Of a stretch of 64,000 nucleotides of DNA, positions 46,846 to 58,181 are shown in pieces. Origin of the DNA: Metellina segmentata (lineage: Eukaryota > Arthropoda > Arachnida > Araneae > Tetragnathidae); assembly GCA_947359465.1 (NCBI GenBank), contig OX375877.1:53584944-53648943 (forward strand). The letters run 5' to 3'. The translations under genes and the position numbers were made by a program. Position 1 is the first letter of the stretch. Each line of letters opens with the position of its first letter. The notes under the pieces were generated by a model. That model did not search any database. It saw nothing but the letters and a program-made list of their open reading frames with translations, and had not been told where the DNA came from.

Positions 46846-47530
46846 TTGACAACAGCAAATCGAACTTTCGGATTGTTCTTAAGTGAAGTAAGTCCAACGC
46901 CTGAACTTCAAGAACTAGTTGTATTTATTTTGAAGTCATGCATGCCAGTGTTGTTTGGTATTAAAGCAAGCAAATTCTTTACAGAGGGACCAAAACTTGT
47001 GTACCAATCAATATATTATTCAAGGTTCCTGCCTGAAGATTTACGTAATAGTGTCGACTCTGTGATCGAACGAAATGGATTTTTCGCTCATCCAGAACAT
47101 TTAATGTTAGCCATGACACAATATAATACAAAACACATGAGAGAGCTCAGACTTCGACGCATTCTAAAGGCAAGACGGTTAGATCCAAAGCGAACAACTA
47201 TCAGTACATTCATGCAACCAAAACTCAATTTAAATGCTCAAGACTACTAGGAAATAATTAACTGGATTTGGGGGGGGGAGGGTGATTGTGATTTATCTTC
47301 CCCATTATTAAAAGATATCAGCGTGACAATGAGATTAAATCACATATTCCAAGTGACTTAGTCCCGAATTGAGATGTAACATTCAAGACATTCCCAGGTC
47401 ACACACTGGCAGTTGAACGATGTGTGAAACTCGTGACCGAAGCATCAGGAAAAGTTTAAATGAGCTGAGTCTAGGGATGGTTTTAACAGAACGACTTTGC
47501 TGTCAAGATCAACCATGCCTAACTTCGACC
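46846..47530 (+). pseudogene. Unrecognised protein of the TAGGGTG transposon
   Basis: The open part (to 47250) contains PELQELVVFILKSCMPVLFG, then VYQSIYYSRFLPEDLRNSVD and HPEHLMLAMTQYNTKHMREL, ending MQPKLNLNAQDY. After a stop, frames near 47380-47520 have TLAVERCVKLVTEA and FDHKLDFKE, matching the fragment at 59-265. The upstream start is unclear and stops precede 46846. No DDE/D motif or zinc finger is evident in the part I can read. It may be the transposase of a poorly described family. Confidence 0.45.
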
Positions 47531-48129
47531 ATAAATTAGATTTCAAAGAACCTTCAGCTACGAATAAGTAAAAACGGAGGTGTTCAATTGTTCAACATGA
47601 TTTTCTTGAACTTACGACTCTTCACACAAAAACTTAGGTTTTTCAATACAAAAAATCTGTTTATAAGTATTACTAATGGTCTAAAATATAGTTCGTTTTT
47701 AAACATTTAAACTTGTATTCAATAAAGAAAACAAAAAAAAAAAAAAACTCATGTAAGTTAGTATTTAGTATCTTGAACTGTAATCTACCTTTATTTGTAA
47801 ATGTTTTCATAATTTCATTAATTTTGAAGGCAATGCGCGACCGGAAGATATTGATGGATTTAAATAATATTTAGACATTATTTTCTGTGGTACTAATACA
47901 TAAGAATTTCAGCTATTATATTCGGGAAGAGGCTAATTTAAAGATGTTAAAAATTATTGTAAAAATGTGAATATTTCCGCATTTTGGCAAAATTTAGAGC
48001 ACATGAACGACCGGAAGATATAAACCGATTTTATTTATTTTCTACCCCTTTTTAGTCTCCCACATTCGCAACTTTTCCGCGGTATTACGACTTGAAAGAA
48101 AAATTGTGTTTTTTAGGCTCACCCTAAAG

Positions 48130-49235
48130 TATAAGAGTTGTTTTCTGCCAACCTAAATGTGAGTGGTAGTATAGTTTCTTAGGCGATATGTGTTACCTGT
48201 TCTTATTCCGAACATGACATCAGTTTACTTCTTTTTCAACTACGATTTCAACATTCGTGAATAAAACAATCTAATGAACGAATACGGAATTGATGTAGGA
48301 TAGTCGATTGGCCAACCTCAATCACATTAAACTCCAAAAGGAAGATAAGTTATATTTTAAGCTAACCGCGATACGTACAATATAATGTGAGAGTATTTGG
48401 GTACCGGATTTACTTGACTTCGCAAAATATCTTTGATTTTTTTTTCTCTAAGTTAATTAGTTGCCGAGATATTAAGATTTTAATCAAGGTGGGAAAACCT
48501 GAAGTATGTGTGGAAAACACCGGTACTGGCCGTTAAAAGACCTAACACCTGTCAAAATTTAAATTTAAAACTCACTCTTCTCTTCAAATATAATTTTAGA
48601 AAAGTATTTCAAACGTTTAAATGGTTTCTCTGAATATTGTTGAGATGATGTGAACGCTTTAAAGGGATACGAAGAACAAAACTGTTCACACCAACAGTAA
48701 AAGCAAGAGAGACAAACGATGCACCCCCTTCAAACTATTTTTTACTCTAAATTAATTTATACGCATTATTTCCTCTCTTCAAATGTTATAACATAAAAAG
48801 TTATTGATGCATTCTCGTTAAACGTATAGAACTTGTTACTTATAATGCTTTATAGTGAATTAAGTAGAATAATTATGCAGAGTTGAAAAGTTTCTTAACT
48901 ATGCCTATATTTTAGAAATAGGACTACAAAACTATTAAAAATCTTGTATTCATTTTTAATCACTTGTAAAATTTGTGTCTATTAAAATATCTTTTTGATT
49001 CTTGTTCATTCCCTTGACAAATGTATGTAGTTTTTTTTGGTAGCATTTTTGAATTGGTTGAATACATTTTCATTTGAAGTTTTTGACAGATTTCTTTAAA
49101 ACTTCATACATAATTATTATTTTTACAAAGATATTAATAGATATTTTAAATATTTATAGCTCAAATCTATTGTTTAATAACACTAAGTTGTAATTGTTTA
49201 ATAACATTAATAACTTAATAACACTAACTACTTTT
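48130..49235. other. AT-rich intronic DNA
   Basis: No open frame of note, no repeat border and no RNA gene seen. Confidence 0.4.
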
Positions 49236-50349
49236 TCAAAAGGCTTTTGATAAAGTACCTCATGAGGCATTACTGTTTAAATTGGAAAGGCTGGGAATTC
49301 AGGGAAAAACATTAATATGGATAAATAATTGGTTATTGGGTAGAAAGCAGAGAGTGCAGGTAAAAGGAAATTATTCACAGTGGACAGAAGTTATAAGTGG
49401 GGTGCCTCAGGGATCAGTTTTGGGACCAATTTTATTTATAATTTTCATAGATGATATAGGTCAGGGGATCAAGAATAGAATTAGTATATTTGCAGATGAC
49501 TTAAAAATATGGGGGACAGTGTATACCAAGTTACAGATAGAAAATTTACAAGGGGATTTTGATAAGATATCCGAATGGGCTGTAAAATGGGGTATGTCAT
49601 TCAATGTAGGGAAATGTCAAGTTCTGCATATGGGTTACAGGAACAGTGGAGCCGAGTACTGTCTGCAGGGAGTAAAGGTAAAGGAGGGAGAAACAGTCAA
49701 GGATCTTGGGGTGATAATTCACAGGGATTTTAAAATGGGTCACCAATGTTCAGCTGCGGGTAAAAAGGCTAATAGGTTATTGGGGTATATTAAAAAGACT
49801 GTAACTTCAAGGGATAAGAATATAATCTTGCCGTTATATAAGGGTTTAGTAAGACCACATCTAGAATATGCTGTACAATTCTGGGCTCCATATATGAGAA
49901 AGGACAGATAATCAATTGAAAGGATTCAGCACAGAGCTACAAAAATAATAAAGGGGCTAGCAAATTTCGACTATAATGAACGTTTAAGTAAGCTAAACAT
50001 GTATACACTGGAAAGAAGAAGAAAGAGGGGGGATTTGATTCAGCTTTTCAAGTTTGTAAAACAAGGGGACACAGAGGGCTTAAATTTCAATAGGGATAAC
50101 AGAACAAGGGGTCATGGGTATAAATTGAATTAGACATTTTAATCGGGATTTGAGGAAAAACTACTATTTTAATAGGGTAATAGACAGTTAGAACGCGTTG
50201 CCAGAAAATATAGTTAATTCAAAGGGAGTGTACGAATTTAAGACACAATTGGATAGTCAGTGGGAATTGGGGAATTCATAAACAAAGAACCAGCCTTGTT
50301 GGGCTCGAGCCTGTAGCTGGTCGTCAATATTTGTATTTGTATTTGTATA
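49236..50349 (+). mobile_element. 5'-truncated non-LTR retrotransposon
   Basis: Begins abruptly in the reverse transcriptase at KAFDKVPHEALLFKLERLG and ends in a (TTTGTA)n tail at 50325-50349. A 5' truncation and a short 3' microsatellite are typical of CR1/L2-type LINE insertions. No target duplication checked. Confidence 0.7.
49242..50130 (+). pseudogene. Non-LTR reverse transcriptase, C-terminal half
   Basis: The intact part (to 49911) has ISGVPQGSVLGPILFIIFID and the catalytic IFADDLKIWG, then the thumb region to VRPHLEYAVQFWAPYMRKDR. After the TAA stop at 49909-49911 the frame resumes with SIERIQHRATKIIKGL, LERRRKRGDLIQLFK and TRGHGYKLN. That tail is the usual end of the CR1/L2 class. 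Early part and endonuclease missing. Confidence 0.75.
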
Positions 50350-50359
50350 AGGATAAAAA

Positions 50360-51473
50360 TATCATTAAAATGTTTAAATACCACATTGAAAAAAAAAGTT
50401 TCTCGAAAGTGTCCGGATACCTTAAGTTTATGAAAGAAGCTTACAAAGACAAACGTTTTGGTGAGTCTATGATTTTTATATGGCATGGTGATATCAAAAA
50501 AGTACGTTTGTCTGCAGAACTGGCTCGTAAACCTGGCCGACCAAAAAGTGTTGTGAATGATCGAAATGTTAACAATGTGTGGTCAATCTTGCAAGAAAAT
50601 TGACCAATGACATGTGAGGAGTTAGCAGCATCAACAAACATTTCGAAAACGTCGATATTTCGAATTCTACGCTACAATTTACATCTTCGCCATGTTTGTT
50701 CCAGAATGTCCCTCATCAACTTATTAAAGAACAAATGCAAACAAGAATTCACCAATGTTGTGAGTGGAAACAGATGCTTCAAAGTGATCTTAATTTCCTA
50801 AAGACTAATAACAGGTTATTAAACTTAGGTGCATCATTTTTATCCCCTTACCAAGTCCGCAACAAGTGTATAAAAACGCACTGATTCTCCACCTCCGAAA
50901 AAAAATCCGACAAACCAAATATGCTGGAAAGGTCATGAGGATTATTTTCTTTTATAATAAAGGTGTAATCTATCAGCATGCTGTGCCTCCAAAAACTACT
51001 GTGAATGGTGAATATAATATTTCAGTTTTGAAAATTTTGCGACTACACATATCGAGAAAGCGACAAGAACTGGTAGTGAATTGGATATTACATCACGATA
51101 ATGCTCGATCGCATGTCGCTACTTCTGTTCAGCAATATCTTCGTAAATGCAATATTAAAATCATGCCCCTTACAGCCCAAATATCGCACCGTGAGATTTA
51201 TGGCTGTTTCCGACGTTGAAGGAAAAGCTCTGTGGTAGAAAATTTAATACAGATTCTGAAGTTATTCGAACAATGCAGGGTTCTTTGAAGCAGCTTCCAG
51301 AAAGAGGCTTCTCTACTTGTTTTGTAAAGTGAGTTGAACCATGGGACCGTTGCATATCATCTGAGGGAAGGTATTTTGAAAAAGAATGAGGTATTTTTTT
51401 CTGTAAATATATTTCTTGATTTTTTATGATTTTACTCTCAGTTTTTATGGAACTCCTTTTGTATATAAGAAAA
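50360..51473 (+). mobile_element. mariner element, copy 2 (5' end missing)
   Basis: The 3' terminal sequence at 51430-51473 (ACTCTCAGTTTTTATGGAAC) matches the 5' terminal sequence of the minus-strand copy at 6413-6441, as expected of mariner inverted ends. At the 5' side similarity starts near 50400, directly after the LINE tail, with no terminal repeat. Confidence 0.65.
50400..51330 (+). pseudogene. mariner transposase (broken)
   Basis: Starts with KKSFSKVSGYLKFMKEAYKD and RFGESMIFIWHGD. Then LARKPGRPKSVVNDRNVNNV (the GRPR-like hook) and, after stops, AGKVMRIIFFYNKGVIYQHA (first Asp region changed; the family has D at the start of the strand), LHHDNARSHVA (second Asp). A frame change follows before KLCGRKFNTDSE. 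The last motif around SPDLAPCDFW is damaged by a frameshift near 51180. Dead copy, about as decayed as the one at 5291-6260. Confidence 0.65.
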
Positions 51474-51479
51474 TAAAGT

Positions 51480-53130
51480 TATTTCCAGTAATCAGCACCT
51501 TCATCAATCAACACTGTTCGATTATTTTAATGTACCAAAGAAATAAAACAAAATGTGGTAACTATAAAACTATTTTTATTTTTATTTTACACTCATTCAT
51601 TTGCATGTATTAATTTTTGATAATAAATCTTGTTTTTACCCTGAATCCTACAGCAATTCATAAAAATAGTATTTCAGTGATTTCTTGTTTTGGTGTTTCA
51701 AAAATTCCCTCTGCTCCGCCTAAGTTGTCACTCCTCTTAAGTCGTCAAAAACCTTTGGTCCCTTTATGTATATACTACTGTACTATATATTTTACTGTAT
51801 AATAGAAATATAGATGAAAATCTCTCTCAGGAGAGGGACCTTGGGAATTGCGGGACCCGATTCAAATGGCGTCCAACTGTTGAATTGCAATAGAATCCCA
51901 TAAGCATCTCTAATTAAAATGCTTCGTTTACAACTTTGAGTATAACTATTTTATTTGACACGATTCTAATTCCTTTCTCAGTTTTCATGCAATTAAGTAC
52001 GTGTCCTACAAAAGCTCAAGAAATAAAGATTAAACAACAACAAAAATTCGGCTTAGAACCATAGGTCCCGCCATTTATCTACGTTACTCTTCCTTTTTTT
52101 TAAATATTATTTATAATAGTGCTTTGTTCATCCGTTGTTGAAGCTTCTCATTGTATTTCTCATATCTCAAAAACGCGACCAATAAATTGCCATCATATTT
52201 TGTTAAGCTCTGCGAAACTTAGAGAGACACGCACTCACATTTAACCTGCAGGAAGTGTATGGTAAGGTTTGTATGAGTAGTATGCATGTTCATAAATGGT
52301 AGAAACGTGTAAAAATTACCGTGAAAGGTTATAGAATAACGAGCATGTCAGTGAGATAATGACGTGAAAAAGACAGCAGCTACCTATCTGTAAAGGAAAA
52401 AAAATCACTTTCTGTGCTAGTTGGGAGAGACCCACAACAAGCGAGCATGAGGAGAATGTCAATCTTGTGCTTAAAGTTAGGACGGAAAATCTTCATTTTA
52501 AGTCATCCAAAGACCTTAACGTAAGTTTGGTATTTTTTCAGACCGTTACTTTTGAACGATTTTGATAATCGACCTACCAAAACTACTATCAGTTTAAAAA
52601 AATACAGTAGTGTGTATCAACTGCTTGTAGACATGCTTGAGTGTAGCAAACAGACTAATTTTTTGAACAATCAAAAGTAGTAAGATATATCGGTGATCAT
52701 AAGGCTGAGGGGAAACGGAAACAAGGCCCCGTCTTCACAGTGGAAACCCCAATTCTTTTAGATGTATAGACATGAAAAAAAAGCAAGATTCTTCGTGCCG
52801 TTAATTTCGATCATCCTATACTAATGCATAGATAATGCGTTTCATCAAAGAAAGTTATCTTACATTATCTCCATATTACCCACAATTTTTGCAATGTTTT
52901 AGCGAAGGAACTCATCCAATATTAAATATCCTTTATATTAAAATCCCATCTTCTAAAACAGATTTACTCAATCATTTTGTTCGAGAATCGCTTTGAACCC
53001 TTGAAATGAATTGAAAAACCCCAAAGATCTAATATTTTTGTTCAAGTTTGATTTTGTAAGTCAAATCTATCTTTATTTCCCGTATAAGGAAATCAAACTG
53101 AAATATTTTCGAAATTTGTTCTTTATTATC
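51480..53130. other. AT-rich intronic DNA
   Basis: No gene or element border recognised. Short open frames show no motif. Confidence 0.4.
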
Positions 53131-53191
53131 TTAAAAATTAATAATCATTACAATGACGCGTGTACCATATGGTACTAGCCGACTCTTTTCC

Positions 53192-53593
53192 CTAACACGT
53201 GGACGCTGGAATGTTTCGAAATGCAAAAACAACTTCAGACTTTGCACGTGCGGCTCGTCGGCGACCCGGCGTTCCATTTGATCCATACACAGCTGGAGTT
53301 TCCGTCGGTTCCCTAATCCCATGTCTGGGATCAAGTTTTGCCGTGGGGGACTCAAGTCGGCATGACAGACGGTTTTCGCATCTGTGTGGAGGTGTTTCTG
53401 TTCTGGAGAGGACATAAACATCTCTAGAGGGCTCGGAATTCACCCCCCTCTCGTTGGCAGCTTCGGTTCTGTTGAGCGAAGCGAACATGGATTTTAGGAG
53501 AATTCGGACTTTAATTTTAAACCAGCTGTCCGTCAAATTCTTACATGACGGTACACGGGCCATAACATTTTTCAAATCTTTATGAAATTCCAC
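53192..53593 (-). CDS. Unrecognised open frame of 133 codons
   Basis: An ATG-started frame begins MEFHKDLKNVMARVPSCKNL and continues with DSWFKIKVRILLKSMF, then turns Arg/Pro/Glu-rich with ETPPHRCENRLSC and GRRRAARAKSEVV. The stretch is more GC-rich than its surroundings, and two other frames across it are also partly open. It may therefore be an old mobile-element piece and not a gene. No motif that I know. Function unknown. Confidence 0.25.
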   Translation of the reverse strand: MEFHKDLKNVMARVPSCKNLTDSWFKIKVRILLKSMFASLNRTEAANERGVNSEPSRDVYVLSRTETPPHRCENRLSCRLESPTAKLDPRHGIREPTETPAVYGSNGTPGRRRAARAKSEVVFAFRNIPASTC

Positions 53594-53866
53594 GTTTGCA
53601 ATTGGAATTATTTGTCCTATCTTGGCTACGTGTAGGCGTCTTGTTGCCTAATTTATTCCTTCACTAAGAGTATAATTAGTGATAACTTTTCATGAGTTTT
53701 ATTTTTGAGATTCCCTTCGAATACGTTCAAATTAAATATAAATTTGAAACAGTAATGTATCACCCATACCAGATTTTACTAATTTTGTTTAGTTTGTCTT
53801 GTATTTTATCTTCATTTTTAAAAAACAAATATAATTGCATTTATTTTTCTAGTGTCATCTAGAATA

Positions 53867-55130
53867 CAGAGGCTGTTCACACATTTTTAGACAATGTATA
53901 TTGTATTCACAAAACTAAATTACATAAAATTCTTGTGTTTTAAATGTTTTATTTGATAGCCCTTATTCTGAACTATCTTTCGACACCGTAATTTCCAGGA
54001 TAATAATGCCTTTTGCAGTGTCGGAAAAGGTATTCTATCCCATTCATCCTGAACAGCTTTCCTGAGTCCTGTAATTGTTGTCCGAAAGCACAAAAATCCA
54101 TAGGTGATACATCTGGAGATTTAGTAGGGATATCAGTGAAGGGTATGGCCTTGATACCGGTTTTTTGTTCCATTTCTTTTAGGAAATTTACAGTGGATTT
54201 TGATGTGTGACAGCTAGCTTTCTCTTGATGGAGTTCAACAGATTGATGGCATTGTGGGTAAAGCGATGGTATTTCATTCAGGAAAATTGGCGATAAAATA
54301 TATTCTTGATAGTATTTGGAGTTAATCTTGACATTTTTTCCACTCTCTTTATTTTTAACTTGCCATTATATGAAAAACCAGCAACAATCATGAATCCCTT
54401 AGAAAAACATTTTTTTCTATTCTGTGAACCATGTACTTAAATTATTTCTCCGCTTTTATGATAATAAATGGCTCTTTTTTGCTGCAATCATTTAAATACA
54501 CCCATGATTCATCTATTGTAACATTTTTTATCCATTTTTCTTTGGATAAATGTTTCTCATATAGAATTCGGCAGCGTGTCCTGCATTCAGCGATATGCTT
54601 TGGAGAAAGACGATGCACATTGGTTTTTTTCGCTTTCTTAAGATTTAAATCAACGTTTATCATTTTGTTTACAGTGGACACCGAGCATTTTAATGATTTT
54701 GCAACTGTCCTTTGAGTAGAGGGATTTTTTTTAACATTAAACAACGTACCTTTGCAATATTTGAAGCTGTCCGTTTCTTCCTTGGATACTTGTTTGAACT
54801 TTTTGTCCCACTTGAGGCTCCAATTTGACGTTTTTTCCCTTTCATGTTGATGATATAACCTATCGACGCTTTAGATATCTCAAAACCATGACTCTCACAT
54901 CGTTTTTGGATAACGGAATATGAATATTTCTCTTCGGAAAGAGCATAAATATAGCCTTCGAACCACTGCTTCGTTAAAAACGCCATTTTGAATAAAAACA
55001 AACCTCTCAAGCCGCAGACGATAATTTTGACTTTTAGAAACATAGTACAACTGCAATTATTTCTTTTGCAGCAAACGATTTTTTATTACCGCTAACCAAA
55101 ATCGTCTAAAAAATGTGCGAACTGCCTCTG
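53867..55130 (-). mobile_element. Tc1/mariner-type element (D,D,D), TA-flanked
   Basis: TA at 53865-53866 and 55131-55132. Ends are inverted: CAGAGGCTGTTCACACATTT on the left and CAGAGGCAGTTCGCACATTT on the right, reversed. Length 1264 bp. A transposase gene runs on the minus strand. It lies between exons 55223-55343 and 45608-45833. Confidence 0.75.
53940..54985 (-). pseudogene. Tc1/mariner-type transposase (broken)
   Basis: Starts MAFLTKQWFEGYIYALSEEK near 54985. A helix-turn-helix region follows (YSVIQKRCESHGFEISKASI), then a second with STQRTVAKSLKCSVSTVNKM. VTIDESWVYL supplies the first catalytic Asp. The end has KSPDVSPMDFCAFGQQLQDS, with Asp as last catalytic residue, so a D,D,D class. 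The middle (second Asp) lies in another frame or is damaged between 54180 and 54440. Several frame changes. Confidence 0.65.
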
Positions 55131-55222
55131 TATTTGAAGTAAAACAAATTTGACCACTCTATTAAAAGTACTGTTATCAACTATAGGAGAAGTTATCAAA
55201 GTAGCTTACAAACAAACTTAAC

Positions 55223-55343
55223 CTGAAATATCAGTTATTACCAATCCTTCATTGGCACAGGAATCATTCTCTTCAAGCATAAACAGTTCAAATTTCAACA
55301 ATATTCGACTACTCATTTGCTTAACTTCATCGGAGAGCTTTAT
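55223..55343 (-). CDS. CUB domain 1, middle exon
   Basis: Acceptor ATATTTCAG, donor GTTAAG; phase 0 in, phase 1 out; 40 complete codons. Encodes IKLSDEVKQMSSRILLKFEL, then FMLEENDSCANEGLVITDIS. It fits the CUB core with the Cys at the right place. The exit phase does not match 45608-45833, and about ten residues before YCG are missing, so a small exon should lie between 45834 and 55222. I did not find it. Confidence 0.7.
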
Positions 55344-56269
55344 CTGAAATATACAAGATTATAAAAATACTTTTCGACTGTAACTATTACTATACTTTTT
55401 AGAACTGCTCAAGTCTTTAAAAGTCTGTTCACGTCAGAAGGTATGGGTAACTTTAACACATTAGTCCCCCCCCCCTCCCCGCAGAACAGACATTTTCAAC
55501 CTTTTTCATCTTTTGGGGCAATTATAATTGTTTTTAGCTGATATGACTAAAAATAGACATAACTTTAATTTACAAAAACTAGTAGTAATTAAGAGTTGGC
55601 ATGGAGAAAATATTCTCGGCGATTTCATACTTTTGCGTATGGCATAACGTATTTAACATTTTCACAATACGCTTTCGAACCTATTTAGAAATCAACTTAC
55701 TGCTCGTGGGAGCTGCTGTCTTCAAAATTATAAACTGCTCTACAAAAGTTAAGCTCACGATGCAAATTCTTATCATAGAAATGCGTGCTTCAATTTCATT
55801 GAGTGATACTCGCTGTTGTTGTAGAAGGGAATATACCAATATCATATGATGGGAACCAATTATAATTTACTCTTCAGAAACAAACAAAATAGGCACTGGT
55901 TATAGACGACTTTCTGAAGGTTTTCATTAGACGAGTTTAATGTTGATAAAAAATTTGTAAGACAATTTTAGTTAATTGTGGATTAGATAAGGTCAATTAT
56001 GGTTCAAAGATGACGACAGATTCTTAACGCTGGAGGGATGTGGGGCGACTTGAAGCAAGTCAGTCTATTTAAGGTATCTCTATTTTCTTTCGTGTAGACC
56101 ACTCTTATTTCTCGTCTATGGAAACTAATTCAAACAAGTGGGCCAGTTGTCCACAGACCTGTATTCGAATTTTTACTCAATCAATCAATAACGTTATCAG
56201 TTACGTCGAATCTGTTTAACTTTTAGCTGTTAGTGTATATGCGGGTATTATTTAACCTTTATACTACGG

Positions 56270-56345
56270 CCGGTACAGCAGTTGTACCCTGATCCACCAA
56301 GAAATAATATAGACAAAGCCCAGTACAGCAGTTGTACCTCGAAAG
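56270..56345. repeat. Short palindrome repeats (GGTACAGCAGTTGTACC)
   Basis: GGTACAGCAGTTGTACC near 56273 and GTACAGCAGTTGTACC near 56322; each can fold (GGTAC/GTACC). A related GTACCATTCTTATGGTAC palindrome lies near 56475. Possibly the ends of a small element. Confidence 0.35.
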
Positions 56346-56622
56346 TTATAAGAATAGCGCTTGTTATATCTATATCCTTAGTTAAAAGGTAGAAACTTAT
56401 TTGTCAGAATTTCAAAACTAAACCGATGAAATGAGGTAAATATTAACCCATTTCACCATTGCTAAACCCCTCCAGTACCATTCTTATGGTACATCGGTTT
56501 AAAATTGTAGGTGTTGAGTATAAGAAAATATAGCAGAATAAACATTAAGTTATTATGCCAAATAACGAATGTATAAAGAAATATAGAGCTTTATATTACG
56601 CTAATTCAAAGAGATCACTCAC

Positions 56623-56744
56623 TTCTATGTCATAAATAATCTCAAAATCAGGACGATAGTTATCGCAAGAATATCTTACACTGGATTTGTCTTTTATCGG
56701 ATTTTCTAAATTCAGTACAATTTTGTGATCCGGAATTACTTCAC
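56623..56744 (-). CDS. CUB domain 1, N-terminal exon (divergent)
   Basis: Acceptor GGTTTTTAG, donor GTGAGT; phase 1 in, phase 0 out; 40 complete codons. Encodes EVIPDHKIVLNLENPIKDKS, SVRYSCDNYRPDFEIIYDIE. The exit phase and position equal those of 45608-45833, and IIYDIE takes the place of the CUB CVWKIE. The first CUB cysteine and the sPnyP motif are not clear, so this domain is divergent. Identified mainly from exon structure and the following exon. Confidence 0.6.
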
Positions 56745-57237
56745 CTAAAAACCAAATGGACGTTCTTATAGATTCGATCTATTCTGTGTGAGAGAAATTA
56801 CTATGGCACTAGGGAAAAGTTCAGAAAGAGATAACAACTGTGTCTCATTCAAGGGACTTTTACTTTTGAGTCATAAGTGCCCTTTTGCACGGATGAATAT
56901 TGGAATATAATGCAAAAATTACATGATTTACATATTATCGCGACTTTTTTTTAATTTAAAAGCCTCTAATATGTACCACAAAATTGGTCGGGAAGGATGG
57001 GATAAGTTATGCGATATAGTTAACTTATTAAACACTGTATGTTTAAGCTGATGTTAAAGATAACGCATATCATTTAATGATTTGTGTATCAATAGATCAG
57101 AACATGAAATAAGAATTATTCATTAAATGAATCTGTACAACATAGTATCCGTAAAAAAATAACTTGAAATGGGTTGAAACATTCAATTTACAAACACTCC
57201 ATTTTAATTTATATGGATTTAGCCTATGTTAAAAAGT

Positions 57238-57550
57238 GCCTTGGTAGCCTAGTTTGTAGAGTCGCGGATTAGCAACCTGATGGTTGCGAGTAGGATATAC
57301 GAAGGGCTTGTGCTGGATCGGTTAAGTGGGAGCTGGAGCACGTTAAATCGGCCGTAGCCTCAAATATACTCACGATGGAGTAGTGTGGAAGTTTGGAAAG
57401 TGGGGTGCCAACTATGGTGTTGACTCGTCATCTAACCGTGTTTCAAAATTACGAGGTGTTGTCCTTGAATCTTTCGAATCTGGATTAATCGCTGACAGTC
57501 ACCCATCGATAGTGTCGCTTTAGCATGACGTAAATTCAATTACCAAACAA
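57238..57550 (+). repeat. SINE with tRNA-like head, near full length
   Basis: The head at 57238-57320 has an A-box-like TAGCCTAGTTTGTAGAG and a B-box-like GGTTGCGAGTAGGAT, spaced as in a tRNA gene. The body continues with GTGGAAGTTTGGAAAGTGGG, CTCGTCATCTAACCGTG, ACGAGGTGTTGTCC and ends TGACGTAAATTCAATTACCA. This is the most complete copy here and defines the sense strand of the others. Confidence 0.65.
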
Positions 57551-57921
57551 CCCATTTTGAAAATTGCGGAAAATTTTCAGAATTATCTATTTTGATATTT
57601 TAAAATATTTAAATTTTGTATTCAACTCGCTTAAATCAACTAAATTTTGGAACATAAAATCGATTTGCACGGTAATGTTGTTTCTTTTAAGTGGAATGTG
57701 AAATTTTCCTTAACTGTGTTCTTCGAGCATCACAGATTATATTGAAGCAATAGTTTTATTTAATGTAAATTTTTTGACATTTTTAAAAGCAAAGAGCAAA
57801 GAATTTCGTTGTTTTCTGATAAATTTTCTGTAAATATTTTGAAACAATAAATAATACAATGCATCATAGTGTTAAGAGCTCACTTCAATGTAGTGTAATA
57901 AATAAATAAATATTTAAATAA

Positions 57922-58101
<180 letters not shown>

Positions 58102-58135
58102 ACGTGAGAAAAATAAATAAAGACAAGATACTTAC

Positions 58136-58180
58136 GTTTGAAATTAGTATTTCCTACTCCATGTAGTTGTCTAGCACGCC
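58136..58180 (-). CDS. Small upstream exon of the CUB/protease gene
   Basis: Acceptor CATTTTACAG, donor GTAAGT (strong); phase 1 in and out; 45 bases. In the frame that continues into 56623-56744 it encodes [14 protein letters not shown], with the next Arg codon formed by C+GT. Basic, no domain. Accepted because of strong splice signals and matching phase, but its small size leaves real doubt. Confidence 0.45.
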
Positions 58181-58181
58181 C

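Larger units (their letters stand above)
46000..48126 (+). mobile_element. 2.1-kb TIR transposon with unrecognised protein (copy 2)
   Basis: About 300-bp inverted repeats lie at 46000-46325 and 47829-48126. Ends are TAGGGTGTGCCGAAAAAAC and TAGGGTGAGCCTAAAAAACA when the right end is reversed. Each contains a CCGGTCG-type box twice and the TCGTAATA-CGCGGAAAAGTTGC phrase. The interior carries a broken gene on the plus strand. Target duplication not clear. Superfamily not recognised. Confidence 0.7.
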
